64,000 nt of DNA from Streptomyces anulatus. GTDB taxonomy: Bacteria; Actinomycetota; Actinomycetes; Streptomycetales; Streptomycetaceae. The notes below the pieces were generated by a model, which was not told the origin of the DNA, did no database searches, and worked only from the letters and a program-made list of their open reading frames with translations. The stretch lies in NCBI RefSeq assembly GCF_000721175.1, contig NZ_JOEZ01000039.1, positions 1 to 64,000 of the forward strand, read 5' to 3'. The position numbers and the translations under genes are program-made. Positions 17,264 through 25,892 of this stretch are shown here, one piece after another (the stretch's first letter is position 1; every line of letters begins with the position of its first letter).

Positions 17264-17272
17264 CGTGCACGC
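17255..17272 (-). promoter_or_regulatory. 18-bp site, copy 2
   Basis: This is the exact reverse complement of 16201-16218. Read on the minus strand it is 131 bases upstream of the ATPase ATG, in the same orientation to its gene as copy 1 is to the DUF397 gene. Confidence 0.6.
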
Positions 17273-17459
17273 GCCGGACCTGCCCGATACCGTGGTGGTT
17301 CTGGGGCATTTCTTCCTGAGGTCAGTTTCGGAGCTTTCTGGACGTCTTCCCATTTCCGTAATCGAATGAGTACGGGCTGAAGCGTTTTGGTGGCAGAATC
17401 CGGCACTCGGGGTTCCGGGGGGCTCCGGTGCCAGGTAGGCGATGGGGAGGGTCGGACCA

Positions 17460-18323
17460 GTGTCGGCAGGCGAGTCGAGTGGATCGGTGGTGCGGCGCAT
17501 CCTCCTGGGCTCTCAGCTCAGGAGACTGCGGGAGTCGCGCGGTATCACCCGTGAGGCGGCCGGCTACTCGATCCGGGCCTCCGAATCGAAGATCAGCCGC
17601 ATGGAGTTGGGACGGGTGAGCTTCAAGGCCAGGGATGTCGAGGACCTGCTCACGCTCTACGGAGTCGCGGACGAGGCGGAGCGGGACTCACTCCTCGGCC
17701 TGGCCCGCGAGGCCAATGTGGCGGGATGGTGGCACAGTTACGGAGACGTGCTGCCCGGCTGGTTCCAGACGTACATCGGTCTGGAGGGCGCGGCCTCCCT
17801 TATTCGTATCTACGAAGTCCAGTTCGTGCACGGGCTGTTGCAGACCGAGGCGTACGCCCACGCCGTCGTCTCGCGCGGGATGCGAGGCGCATCGCCCGCC
17901 GAGATCGACCGCCGGGTGGCCCTGCGCCTGGAGCGTCAGAAGGCGCTCGTCTCGGAGCGTGCCCCGAAGTTCCACGCCGTTCTCGACGAGGCGGCGCTGC
18001 GTCGTCCGTACGGCGAACGCGACGTCATGCGTGCCCAGTTGCGGCATCTGATCGATATGTCGGAGCAGTCGAACATCACGCTTCAGGTCATGCCCTTCAG
18101 CCACGGCGGACATGCGGGCGAGAGCGGCTCATTCACGATGCTGCGTTTCCCGGAATCCGACCTGTCGGACATTGTCTATCTGGAGCAGCTGACGAGCGCG
18201 CTCTATCTGGACAAGCCCGAGGAAGTCGCGCAGTACGAAAAGGCCATGGCGGGCCTCGCCCAGGACAGCCCCGCGCCGGAAGAGAGCCGGGATCTTCTGC
18301 GCGGTCTACTCCAACTGACGTAA
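17460..18323 (+). CDS. XRE-family regulator with DUF5753
   Basis: A 287-residue regulator. The N-terminal helix-turn-helix (about 15-70: LRRLRESRGITREAAGYSIRASESKISRMELGR in parts) is XRE type; the rest (from about 100: WFQTYIGLEGAASLIRIYE, VHGLLQTEAYA, QLRHLIDMSEQSNITLQVMPF) is DUF5753. The GTG at 17460 fits GGGGAGG nine bases upstream better than the ATG at 17442. Such regulators work with DUF397 proteins in Streptomyces development and antibiotic control. It probably binds repeats in the shared divergent region. It is 58 bases upstream of the aldehyde dehydrogenase gene on the same strand. Confidence 0.9.
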   Translation: MSAGESSGSVVRRILLGSQLRRLRESRGITREAAGYSIRASESKISRMELGRVSFKARDVEDLLTLYGVADEAERDSLLGLAREANVAGWWHSYGDVLPGWFQTYIGLEGAASLIRIYEVQFVHGLLQTEAYAHAVVSRGMRGASPAEIDRRVALRLERQKALVSERAPKFHAVLDEAALRRPYGERDVMRAQLRHLIDMSEQSNITLQVMPFSHGGHAGESGSFTMLRFPESDLSDIVYLEQLTSALYLDKPEEVAQYEKAMAGLAQDSPAPEESRDLLRGLLQLT

Positions 18324-18381
18324 TTTCTCAGTACGATGACGTCGCATCAGGAGTCTGCGAACGCCTGCAGTAAGGGATTGC

Positions 18382-19839
18382 ATGTCCTTCTTCCATGAAC
18401 TGGCCCACCAGTACATCGACGGCGAGTGGCTGACCGGCAGCGGCTCGTGGGACATCATCGATTTCAATCCCTACAACGGTGAGAAACTCGCCGCCGTCAC
18501 CGTGGCCACCGCGCTGGAGGTCGACCGGGCCTACCGGGCCGCCGAGCGGGCGCAGCAGGAGTGGGCCGGTGTCAATCCGTACGAGCGGCGTGCCGTCCTC
18601 GAACACGCGCTACGCATCACCGGCGAGCGCGCCGAGGAGATCGTCGAGGCGGTCATCGACGAACTGGGCGGCACCCGGCTGCGCGCGCAGTACGAGGTCC
18701 GCGGTGCGACGGAGTTCCTGCGCGAGGCGATCCGCCAGGCGCTGCGGCCCACCGGGCGGCTGCTGCCCGCCGTGGGCGACGGCCGGGAGAACCGGCTCTA
18801 CCGGCTGCCCGTCGGCGTCGTGGGCGTCATCAGCGCCTTCAACTTCCCTTTCCTGGTGACGATGAAGTCCGTCGCTCCCGCCCTGGCGCTCGGCAACGCG
18901 GTCGTCGTGAAACCTCATCAGAACGCGCCCGTCGTGGGCGGCGGACTGATAGCGAAGATATTCGAGGACGCCGGGCTGCCCGCCGGACTGCTCAACGTCG
19001 TCATCACCGACAGCGCCGAGATCGGCGACGCGTTCATCGAGCACCCCGTGCCCAAGGTGATCTCGTTCACCGGCTCCGACCGGGTCGGCCGGCACATCGC
19101 CGCCACCGCGGCGGGCGCCTTCAAGCGGACCATCCTCGAACTGAGCGGCAACAGCGCCCTGGTGGTCCTGGAGGACGCCGACGTCGACTACGCGGTCCGG
19201 GCGGCCGTCTTCAGCCGTTTCCTGCACCAGGGGCAGGTCAGCATGGCGGCCAACCGGATCCTGGTGGACCGGTCGGTGGCGGCGGAGTTCACCGAGCGGT
19301 TCACCGCCGAGGTGGCCGCCCTCAAGGCCGGCGACCCGAGGGACCCGGAGACCCGGATCGGGCCCGTCATCAACGCCTTCCAGGCCGACGCGCTGGACGC
19401 CCTCGTCGACCGGGCGGTCGCGGACGGCGCGACGGCGCTCGTGCGGGGCCGGACCGTCGGCAACGTCGTCGGTCCGACCGTCCTCACCGGCCTCGCGGAC
19501 GACTCCCCGCTGCTGACCCAGGAGATCCTCGGCCCGGTGGCCCTGCTGATGACGTTCGACGGCGAGGAGGAGGCCGCGCGGATCGTCAACGAGGGCCCGT
19601 ACGGACTCAGCGGCGCGGTGCACACCCGGGACGCGGAGCGGGGGGTGAAGTTCGCGCAGCGCATCGTCAGCGGGATGTTCCACGTCAACGACTCCACCGT
19701 GCAGGACGATCCGCTGGTCGCGTTCGGCGGGGAGAAGACGTCCGGGGTGGGACGGCTGAACGGCGAGGCCGTGGTGGAGGCGTTCACCACGCAGAAGTGG
19801 ATGTCGATCCAGCACGGCCGCTCGGTCTTCCCGTTCTGA
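18382..19839 (+). CDS. aldehyde dehydrogenase homologue lacking the catalytic cysteine
   Basis: The 485-residue protein has the full aldehyde dehydrogenase fold, nearest to benzaldehyde/vanillin dehydrogenases: ISAFNFPF with the oxyanion Asn, VVKPHQNAP with the cofactor Lys, FTGSDRVGRHIA, and ILELSGNSA with the general-base Glu. At the catalytic site, where relatives read HQGQICM, this protein reads HQGQVSMAANR: residue 287 is Ser, codon AGC at 19240-19242. I find no cysteine anywhere in the protein. It therefore cannot form the usual thiohemiacetal and may be inactive as a dehydrogenase, act as an esterase-like enzyme, or bind ligand. It follows the XRE regulator by 58 bases. Confidence 0.87.
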   Translation: MSFFHELAHQYIDGEWLTGSGSWDIIDFNPYNGEKLAAVTVATALEVDRAYRAAERAQQEWAGVNPYERRAVLEHALRITGERAEEIVEAVIDELGGTRLRAQYEVRGATEFLREAIRQALRPTGRLLPAVGDGRENRLYRLPVGVVGVISAFNFPFLVTMKSVAPALALGNAVVVKPHQNAPVVGGGLIAKIFEDAGLPAGLLNVVITDSAEIGDAFIEHPVPKVISFTGSDRVGRHIAATAAGAFKRTILELSGNSALVVLEDADVDYAVRAAVFSRFLHQGQVSMAANRILVDRSVAAEFTERFTAEVAALKAGDPRDPETRIGPVINAFQADALDALVDRAVADGATALVRGRTVGNVVGPTVLTGLADDSPLLTQEILGPVALLMTFDGEEEAARIVNEGPYGLSGAVHTRDAERGVKFAQRIVSGMFHVNDSTVQDDPLVAFGGEKTSGVGRLNGEAVVEAFTTQKWMSIQHGRSVFPF

Positions 19840-20301
19840 CCGGCGTCCACGTCCGCATCAGCTCCCCGACCCCTGGCGCTCGTGGCGCCGGCGGTCGCCG
19901 CCCCGGTGTTCCTGCCGCAGCGCGACCACCCGGCCGACGCGGGCGTGAAGCCGTACGGGGCGACGGAGTTCGTCCCCAGGCCGCCCCGGGACCGCGGCGC
20001 GCACGCTGAAGGTGCTCCTGCGGGCGGCGCGCACCGGTCCGGTCCGGCTGCCGTCCGCGCGCTCTCCCTCCTCGCTCTGCCCCTGGTCCTCCCCTCGGGC
20101 GGTCACGGCCCCGATGCTCCGGTTCGTTGCGGTCCACGGACTCGTCGAGGTCGCGACCGTGCCGCCCGTCATCGAACTCGCCCGGTGTGCGGGGAGGACG
20201 GCCCCGTCGTCGGGTCGTCGCGGCATCGCCGGCCCCCGGCGGTACGTGCCGGAAGCCCGCAGGGCACACCGACCGGCCGGACGCAAGCGGGCGGGCTACC
20301 C
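19840..20301. other. gene-poor stretch, no credible gene
   Basis: About 460 bases between the aldehyde dehydrogenase and padR. Several frames are open because of GC content, but none has a plausible start, codon pattern or recognisable domain. A strongly decayed gene is possible. Confidence 0.45.
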
Positions 20302-20317
20302 TAGTCAAAGTTGAATA
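20302..20317. promoter_or_regulatory. PadR operator, copy 1 (padR promoter)
   Basis: TAGTCAAAGTTGAATA is an imperfect copy of the palindrome TAGTCAA-NN-TTGACTA found upstream of the exporter. It is 15 bases before the padR ATG, so the regulator probably represses itself. Confidence 0.75.
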
Positions 20318-20332
20318 GGAAAGATGGGTGTC

Positions 20333-20974
20333 ATGTCCGCGATCCGGCTGCTCGTCCTCGGCGCCGTGCGTATGCACGGCCGCGCACACGGCTATCAGGT
20401 CCGCAACGACCTGGAGTACTGGGGCGCGCACGAGTGGTCCAACGCCAAGCCCGGGTCGATCTACCACGCCCTGAAGCAGATGGCGAAGCAGGGACTGCTC
20501 CTCGCGCACGAGACGGCCCCCTCCACGGCCGGCGGCCCCCCGCGCACCGAGTACGAGGTCACGGACGCGGGGCTCGCGGAGTACCGCACCCTGCTGCGTG
20601 ACGCCATCCGCTCCTACGACCAGAACATCGACGTCCTCTCGGCGGCGATCGGGTTCATCGTCGACCTGCCCCGCGAGGAGGCGGTCGCGCTGCTCAAGGA
20701 GCGGATCGAGGGCATGCGGGAGTGGCGGAACTCGGTCACCGAGTACTACACGCCCGAGGAAGGCCCCGAATCCCTCGGTCACATCGGCGAGATCATGAAC
20801 CTGTGGGTGCACTCGGCCGACGCCGGCGCGGAGTGGACCCGGGGCCTGATCGCCCGCATCGAGGGCGGCGCGTACGTCTTCGCGGGCGAGGGCGACCCGT
20901 TCGTCGGGGTGCTCGCCGACGACGAGGAGAACCCGTACGCCACCGGTGTGCCCGACCCCGGGGACCACGACTAA
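20333..20974 (+). CDS. PadR-family transcriptional repressor
   Basis: A 213-residue regulator: N-terminal winged helix (RLLVLGAVRMHGRAHGYQVRNDLEYW, PGSIYHALKQMAKQGLL, TEYEVTDAGLAEYRTLL; residues about 5-85) then a helical C-terminal domain of the PadR_C type. The ATG at 20333 is preceded by GGAAAG at a good distance; an ATG at 20324 is the alternative. Its stop codon TAA lies inside the second operator copy. It is divergent from nothing and directly precedes a drug-type ABC exporter, so it most likely represses that exporter until a toxic ligand binds. Confidence 0.92.
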   Translation: MSAIRLLVLGAVRMHGRAHGYQVRNDLEYWGAHEWSNAKPGSIYHALKQMAKQGLLLAHETAPSTAGGPPRTEYEVTDAGLAEYRTLLRDAIRSYDQNIDVLSAAIGFIVDLPREEAVALLKERIEGMREWRNSVTEYYTPEEGPESLGHIGEIMNLWVHSADAGAEWTRGLIARIEGGAYVFAGEGDPFVGVLADDEENPYATGVPDPGDHD

Positions 20975-20987
20975 TCAAGTTTGACGA
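20972..20987. promoter_or_regulatory. PadR operator, copy 2
   Basis: TAATCAAGTTTGACGA matches the palindrome at 14 of 16 positions and overlaps the padR stop codon, 31 bases upstream of copy 3. Confidence 0.75.
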
Positions 20988-21017
20988 ATGCCGGACCAGG
21001 GTTTACCTTCGACCTGC

Positions 21018-21033
21018 TAGTCAAGTTTGACTA
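21018..21033. promoter_or_regulatory. PadR operator, copy 3 (perfect palindrome)
   Basis: TAGTCAAGTTTGACTA is a perfect 7+2+7 inverted repeat, 12 bases before the exporter ATPase start. It probably overlaps the promoter and blocks it when bound. Confidence 0.85.
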
Positions 21034-21045
21034 CGAAGGTGGAAG

Positions 21046-22032
21046 GTGGCGGGAACCGTGACCGAAGCGATCGTCATGGACGGCGTGCACAAGCGGTACG
21101 GGGAGAAGCGCGCCCTGGACGGACTGGACCTGGCCGTCTGCGGCGGCACGGTGCACGGAGTGCTCGGCCCCAACGGGGCGGGCAAGACCACCGCCGTACG
21201 GATCATGTCGACGCTGCTGCGCCACGACGCGGGCCGGGTGACCGTGGCGGGCCTCGACGTCCGTGAGCGGGCGGGCGAGGTGCGGCGCAGGATCGGGCTG
21301 CTCGGGCAGCACGCGGCGGTGGACGAGCAGCTCGGCGGGCGGCAGAACCTGGAGATGTTCGGGCGGCTGTACCACCTGGGCGCACGCCGGGCGGGCAGCC
21401 GGGCGGACGAGTTGCTGGAGCGGTTCGGCCTCGCGGACACCGGGCGCAAGGCCGTCAAGCAGTACAGCGGCGGCATGCGCAGGCGGCTCGACCTGGCGGC
21501 GTCGCTGATCACCGATCCGGACGTGCTGTTCCTGGACGAGCCGACGACCGGCCTCGACCCGCGCGGCCGGACCGAGGTGTGGGACGCGGTGAGGTCCCTG
21601 GTCGGCGGCGGCACCACGGTGCTGCTGACCACGCAGTACCTGGACGAGGCGGACCAGCTGGCCGACCGGATCTCCCTGATCGACGGCGGCCGGGCAGTCG
21701 CCGAGGGCGCCCCCGACGAGCTGAAGGCCCTCGTCGGCGGCGACCGGATCGACATCGTCCTGCGCGACGCGTCCCGGCTGGCGGAGGCGGCCGCCCTGCT
21801 CGGCGGCCCGGACCTGGTGGTGGACGCCGACCGGCGGCGGATCGGCGCGCCCGCCCCGGACCGGATGGCCGCCCTGGCCCGGACGGTGCGGGCGCTGGAG
21901 GACGCGGGCATCGAGGCGGAGGACATCGCGGTGCGCCGCCCGACCCTGGACGAGGTGTTCCTGTCCCTCACCGGGCAGCCCGCCGGCGAACGGACCGAAC
22001 AGAAGGCGGACACGGCGGAGGTGGCGGCATGA
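21046..22032 (+). CDS. ABC exporter ATP-binding protein, DrrA type
   Basis: A 328-residue ATPase: Walker [11 protein letters not shown] near residue 45, signature [12 protein letters not shown], Walker [13 protein letters not shown], then a C-terminal extension ending DEVFLSLTG as in DrrA daunorubicin-resistance ATPases. It energises the membrane protein encoded next. GTG at 21046 was used; GTG at 21058 (VTEAIVMDG) is possible. Three PadR operators precede it. It probably exports a hydrophobic drug or lipid; the substrate is not visible. Confidence 0.93.
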   Translation: MAGTVTEAIVMDGVHKRYGEKRALDGLDLAVCGGTVHGVLGPNGAGKTTAVRIMSTLLRHDAGRVTVAGLDVRERAGEVRRRIGLLGQHAAVDEQLGGRQNLEMFGRLYHLGARRAGSRADELLERFGLADTGRKAVKQYSGGMRRRLDLAASLITDPDVLFLDEPTTGLDPRGRTEVWDAVRSLVGGGTTVLLTTQYLDEADQLADRISLIDGGRAVAEGAPDELKALVGGDRIDIVLRDASRLAEAAALLGGPDLVVDADRRRIGAPAPDRMAALARTVRALEDAGIEAEDIAVRRPTLDEVFLSLTGQPAGERTEQKADTAEVAA

Positions 22033-22892
22033 GCGCGACGACGACGGCGGTACCCGGGCGGAGCGGCGGCGGGCGCGGCGGCCCCGGACCCGACGGGGCG
22101 GGGGCCTCATCACGGATCGGCTGGGCGCTGGCCGACTCCTGGACGATGACCCGCCGCGAACTGGCGCACTGGGCCCGGCAGCCCGTCCAGGTGCTCGTCG
22201 GCCTGGTCTTCCCGGTGATGTTGCTGCTGATGTTCACGTATCTGGTCGGCGGCGGCCGGGGCGTGGACGGCGACCCCACAGAGTTCCTGGTCCCCGGGAT
22301 GCTCGCGCTGACCATGGCCTTCGGCCTGGAGAGCACGATGCTCGCGGTCACCCAGGACCTCGGCAAGGGCGTCATCGACCGCTTCCGCTCGATGCCGATG
22401 GTCCCGGGGGCCGTCCTGGTCGGCCGCAGCACCGCGGACATGCTCCAGTCGACGGCCGCGCTCGCGGTGATGGCCGGGGTCGGGTACGCGGTCGGCTGGC
22501 GCTGGCACAACGGGGCCGCCGCCGCGCTGGGGGCGATGGGGCTGCTGCTCCTGCTGCGGTTCGCGATGCTCTGGGTCGGCATCCTGCTCGCCATGGTGGC
22601 GGGGCGGCCGGAGATGGTCTCGGCGGTCCAGATCCTGGTCTGGCCGGTCGGCTTCCTCTCCAACGTGTTCGCCACCCCCGGGTCGATGCCGGGCTGGCTG
22701 GGCGCGTCGGTCGAGTGGAACCCCATGTCGGCGACGGCCACCGCCGTACGGGAGTTGTTCGGCAACCCGGGTGGTGCGACCGGCTCCTGGGCCGCCGAAC
22801 ACGCCCAACTCCTCGCGGTGCTCTGGCCGGTGGCCATCATCGCGGTGTTCTTCCCGCTGGCGGTGGGCAAGTTCGCGCGCCTCAGCCGGTAG
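22029..22892 (+). CDS. ABC-2 type exporter membrane protein, DrrB type
   Basis: A 287-residue ABC-2 permease with six predicted membrane helices: [28 protein letters not shown], then the DrrB-like stretch [53 protein letters not shown] and a last helix [19 protein letters not shown]. The N-terminal 40 residues are disordered. Its ATG overlaps the ATPase stop as ATGA, so the two are translationally coupled. Confidence 0.92.
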   Translation: MSATTTAVPGRSGGGRGGPGPDGAGASSRIGWALADSWTMTRRELAHWARQPVQVLVGLVFPVMLLLMFTYLVGGGRGVDGDPTEFLVPGMLALTMAFGLESTMLAVTQDLGKGVIDRFRSMPMVPGAVLVGRSTADMLQSTAALAVMAGVGYAVGWRWHNGAAAALGAMGLLLLLRFAMLWVGILLAMVAGRPEMVSAVQILVWPVGFLSNVFATPGSMPGWLGASVEWNPMSATATAVRELFGNPGGATGSWAAEHAQLLAVLWPVAIIAVFFPLAVGKFARLSR

Positions 22893-22914
22893 AGGCCTCA
22901 CAGGTCGGTACACC

Positions 22915-22989
22915 TGGGGCGTGTTTCGAAAGTCCCGCCTGCTCGGCGAGCGTGCGTGCCAGGCGTCGTCGAGCAGGCGGGACTTTCGA
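22915..22989. repeat. dispersed repeat with a perfect 20-bp stem, also a terminator
   Basis: The left arm 22926-22945 and the right arm 22970-22989 are perfect reverse complements (CGAAAGTCCCGCCTGCTCG core) with a 24-base loop containing GCGTGCGTGCCAGGC. The element begins GGGCGTGTTTCGAAAGT, as does the element at 40103. It lies between the convergent exporter and glutamate decarboxylase genes, so it probably ends both transcripts. Confidence 0.8.
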
Positions 22990-24417
22990 CTAGTGGTGGA
23001 ACCCGGTCGTGACCGCGCGGTCGTGGCTCAACGGATGCCTCTGCGCCCGAAGTTCGGGCAGCAGCAGTTTCAGGTCCCCGACCAGCAGCTCGGCCAGGTC
23101 GGAGGAGAACCCGTTGCGGCACACCACCCGCAGCACCGACAGGTCCTGCCGGTTGGCGGGGAAGGTGTAGGAGGGCACCAGCCAGCCGTGCTCCCGAAGC
23201 CGGCGCGACACGTCGAACACGTCGTACGCGTGGACGTCGGAGTCCGTCGTGAAGGCGAAAACCGGCAGCTCGTCGCCCCGGGTGAGCAGCCGGAAGTCGC
23301 CCAACTCCTCGACCGCGCGGGCCAGTCCGCGGGCCACGTCCCGGGAGGCCTGCTGGACCGCCCGGTAGCCGTCGTGCCCGAGGCGCAGGAAGGTGTAGTA
23401 CTGCGCGACCACCTGCGCCCCGGGCCGGGAGAAGTTCAGCGCGAACGTCGGCATGTCGCCGCCCAGGTAGTTGACCCGGAAGACCAGCTCCTCCGGCAGC
23501 TCGTCCGCCGTACGCCACAGCGCCCAGCCGACCCCCGGGTAGACGAGGCCGTACTTGTGCCCCGAGGTGTTGATCGACGCCACCCTCGGCAGCCGGAAGT
23601 CCCAGACCAGGTCCGGGTCGAGGAAGGGCGCCACCATCGCGCCGGACGCCCCGTCGACATGCACCGGGATGTCGAGGCCGGTGCGCTCCTGGAGGGCGTC
23701 CAGGGCCGCGCAGAGCTCCGCGACCGGCTCGTAGGACCCGTCGAAGGTGGAGCCGAGGATACCGACGACCCCGATGGTGTTCTCGTCGCAGAGCTCGACG
23801 GCGGCCTGCGGGTCGAGATGGAAGCGCTCGCCCTCCATCGGCACCTGCCGGGCCTCCACCTCCCAGAAGTTGCAGAACTTGTCCCAGCAGACCTGCACGT
23901 TGACGCCCATCACCAGATTGGGCCGGGCCGTCGCCGGATAGCGGTCCGCGTTCCGCTTCGCCCAGCGCCGCTTCAGGGCGAGCCCCGCGAGCATGCACGC
24001 CTCGCTCGACCCGGTGGTCGAACACCCCACGGCCGCCGCCGGAACCGGCGCGTTCCACAGGTCGGCGAGCATCGCCACACAGCGCCGCTCCAGCTCGGCG
24101 GTGCGCGGGTACTCATCCTTGTCGATCATGTTCTTGTCCCGGCACTCGCCCATCAGGACGCCGGCCTGCGGCTCCATCCAGGTGGTGACGAACGTGGCCA
24201 GGTTGAGCCGGGAGTTGCCGTCGAGCATCAGCTCGTCGTGGACCAGCCGGTACGCCGTCCGCGGCGGCAGCGGCCCGTCGGGCAGCCGGTGCCGGGGCGG
24301 CGCGGTGTTCATCGCGGCCGTCGGGTCCGCCTCGCCGAAGAACGGGTTCAGCGCGAGCCTGCGCCGCTCCTCGGGGGGTTCGTCCCGTTCCGGGCGGGCA
24401 CCGCGGTGGAGCGGCAT
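22990..24417 (-). CDS. gadB: glutamate decarboxylase
   Basis: A 475-residue PLP enzyme of the group II decarboxylases, the usual length for GadB. The PLP lysine is in INTSGHKYGLVYPG; substrate/cofactor parts include GCSTTGSSEA, NVQVCWDKFCNFWEVE, VHVDGASGAMVAPF and FALNFSRPGAQV. It converts glutamate to GABA and consumes a proton, typically an acid-stress or nitrogen-metabolism function. No GABA antiporter is adjacent. The stop touches the hairpin repeat. Confidence 0.94.
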   Translation of the reverse strand: MPLHRGARPERDEPPEERRRLALNPFFGEADPTAAMNTAPPRHRLPDGPLPPRTAYRLVHDELMLDGNSRLNLATFVTTWMEPQAGVLMGECRDKNMIDKDEYPRTAELERRCVAMLADLWNAPVPAAAVGCSTTGSSEACMLAGLALKRRWAKRNADRYPATARPNLVMGVNVQVCWDKFCNFWEVEARQVPMEGERFHLDPQAAVELCDENTIGVVGILGSTFDGSYEPVAELCAALDALQERTGLDIPVHVDGASGAMVAPFLDPDLVWDFRLPRVASINTSGHKYGLVYPGVGWALWRTADELPEELVFRVNYLGGDMPTFALNFSRPGAQVVAQYYTFLRLGHDGYRAVQQASRDVARGLARAVEELGDFRLLTRGDELPVFAFTTDSDVHAYDVFDVSRRLREHGWLVPSYTFPANRQDLSVLRVVCRNGFSSDLAELLVGDLKLLLPELRAQRHPLSHDRAVTTGFHH

Positions 24418-24459
24418 GAGGGGAGCCCTTCTCTCGGCCGACGCGGTCGGTGTACGGGG

Positions 24460-25083
24460 TCAGCTCTCCGCAGCCAGGCCCGCCTTGATCGCCCGGGTGA
24501 ACTTCACGACCCGCTCGGCCTGCACCCGTGCGGCGGTCAGCGTCTGCTCGCCGACCGGGATGTCGCCCTGCCCGGCGACGTGGGAGGTGCCGTACGGGTT
24601 GCCGTCGACGAACTTCGTCGGGTCGGTGTACCCGGGGGCGACGAGGATCCCGCCGAAGTGGTGGATCGTGTTGTAGAGCGCGAGCAGCGTGGACTCCTGG
24701 CCGCCGTGGGCGGTGGAGCTGGAGGTGAAGCCGCTGTAGACCTTGTCGGCGAGCTGACCCGCCTGCCACATGCCGCCGAGCGTGTCGATGAACTGCTTCA
24801 GCTGGGCGGTGACGTTCCCGTACCGGGTCGGCGAACCGAAGATCACCGCGTCCGCCCACGCCATGTCGTCCGGCGACACCTCGGGGATGTCCGCGGTCTT
24901 CGCCACGTTCTGAGCCCACGCCGGGTTGGAGTCGATGGCCGCCTGCGGGGCGAGCTCCGCCGCCCGGCGCAGCCGCACCTGCGCCCCGGCCCGCTCCGCG
25001 TCATCGGCGATGGCCTTCGCGATCGTGGCGACGGTGCCGGTGGAGGAGTAGTAGATGACGGCGACGTTGACGGGCGTGGGCAT
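24460..25083 (-). CDS. wrbA: NAD(P)H:quinone oxidoreductase, WrbA type
   Basis: A 207-residue flavodoxin-like protein. The FMN loop is YYSSTGTVATIA near residue 10, followed by GSPTRYGNVTAQLKQFIDTLGGMW and FTSSSTAHGGQESTLLAL, all typical of WrbA. It reduces quinones by two electrons and limits oxidative damage. GGAGG lies ahead of the ATG at 25083. It sits 42 bases upstream of gadB on the same strand and may be cotranscribed with it. Confidence 0.93.
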   Translation of the reverse strand: MPTPVNVAVIYYSSTGTVATIAKAIADDAERAGAQVRLRRAAELAPQAAIDSNPAWAQNVAKTADIPEVSPDDMAWADAVIFGSPTRYGNVTAQLKQFIDTLGGMWQAGQLADKVYSGFTSSSTAHGGQESTLLALYNTIHHFGGILVAPGYTDPTKFVDGNPYGTSHVAGQGDIPVGEQTLTAARVQAERVVKFTRAIKAGLAAES

Positions 25084-25230
25084 GCGGGGGACCTCCGTCG
25101 AAGCAGTTTCGGTGCAGAAGCGTTCCATGGGCGCGGAGCGGTGCGAATATGCGCAAACCAGACAATACGGAGGTTGGGCGGGTCCGGCGCGCCGGACGGG
25201 GCCTTCTCGGTGACCGCGTACGCCGCCCGC

Positions 25231-25355
25231 TCACCGCGGCGACGTGCCGTCCCCGTCCAGTGGCGTCCGGGCCCGCCCGGTGACCAGCAGCCAGGCGGGC
25301 AGGGCTGCCGAACACAACAGCGGCAGCGCGGAGGCGGCACCTGATCCGCCTCCTG
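25231..25355 (-). pseudogene. possible C-terminal remnant of a membrane protein
   Basis: One minus-strand frame reads ALPLLCSAALPAWLLVTG then a short basic tail and a stop at 25231, like the last helix of a transporter. No start or upstream body exists. This is weak and may be chance. Confidence 0.15.
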
Positions 25356-25374
25356 CGCCCGGCCTGCGCCCGCG

Positions 25375-25740
25375 TCACACCTTGCTGATCACCGCCGCCG
25401 TCCCGTACGCGCAGACCTCCGTCCCGACGTCCGCCGCCTCGGTGACGTCGAAGCGCATCATCAGGACCGCGTTGGCGCCCCGGGCCCGCGCCTGCTCCAC
25501 GAGCCGCTCCATCGCCTGGTTGCGGGTCTCGACCAGCGTCTTGGTCAGCCCTTTCAGTTCCCCGCCGATCATCGACTTCAGCCCGGCGCCGATCTGACTG
25601 CCCAGGTGACGCGACCGGACGGTCAGGCCGAAGACCTCGCCGATGACCTGGGTCACCTGATAGCCGGGTACGTCGTTCGTGGTGACGACCAGCACGTCCG
25701 CCTGGGCCGCCTGGCCGCCGCCGAATTCCTCGATGTCCAT
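25375..25740 (-). CDS. YbjQ/UPF0145 family protein
   Basis: A 121-residue protein of the YbjQ family: LVVTTNDVPGYQVTQVIGEVFGLTVRS.. , GSQIGAGLKSMIGGELKGLTK and ARARGANAVLMMRFD. Family structures form pentameric beta-rich rings; the role is unknown. AGGAGGT sits nine bases before the ATG at 25740, which fixes the start against a longer frame. It is divergent from dedA. Confidence 0.9.
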   Translation of the reverse strand: MDIEEFGGGQAAQADVLVVTTNDVPGYQVTQVIGEVFGLTVRSRHLGSQIGAGLKSMIGGELKGLTKTLVETRNQAMERLVEQARARGANAVLMMRFDVTEAADVGTEVCAYGTAAVISKV

Positions 25741-25892
25741 GTTTGTGGCACCTCCTGTGACCAGCTTCGGGCCGCTTTCCAGGATGTGCATTCCCATGGT
25801 GCGCCACTGGAACCTCGTGGGTTCATCGGGCGTTGATAGCTTGGGGTAGCCACAGCGCCGCCATCGCACACATCATCCTGGAGCCCGGACCC

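Noticed and set aside
19882..20304. Open frames on both strands in the gene-poor stretch before padR
   Set aside because: No ribosome site, no domain, and composition like noncoding high-GC DNA.
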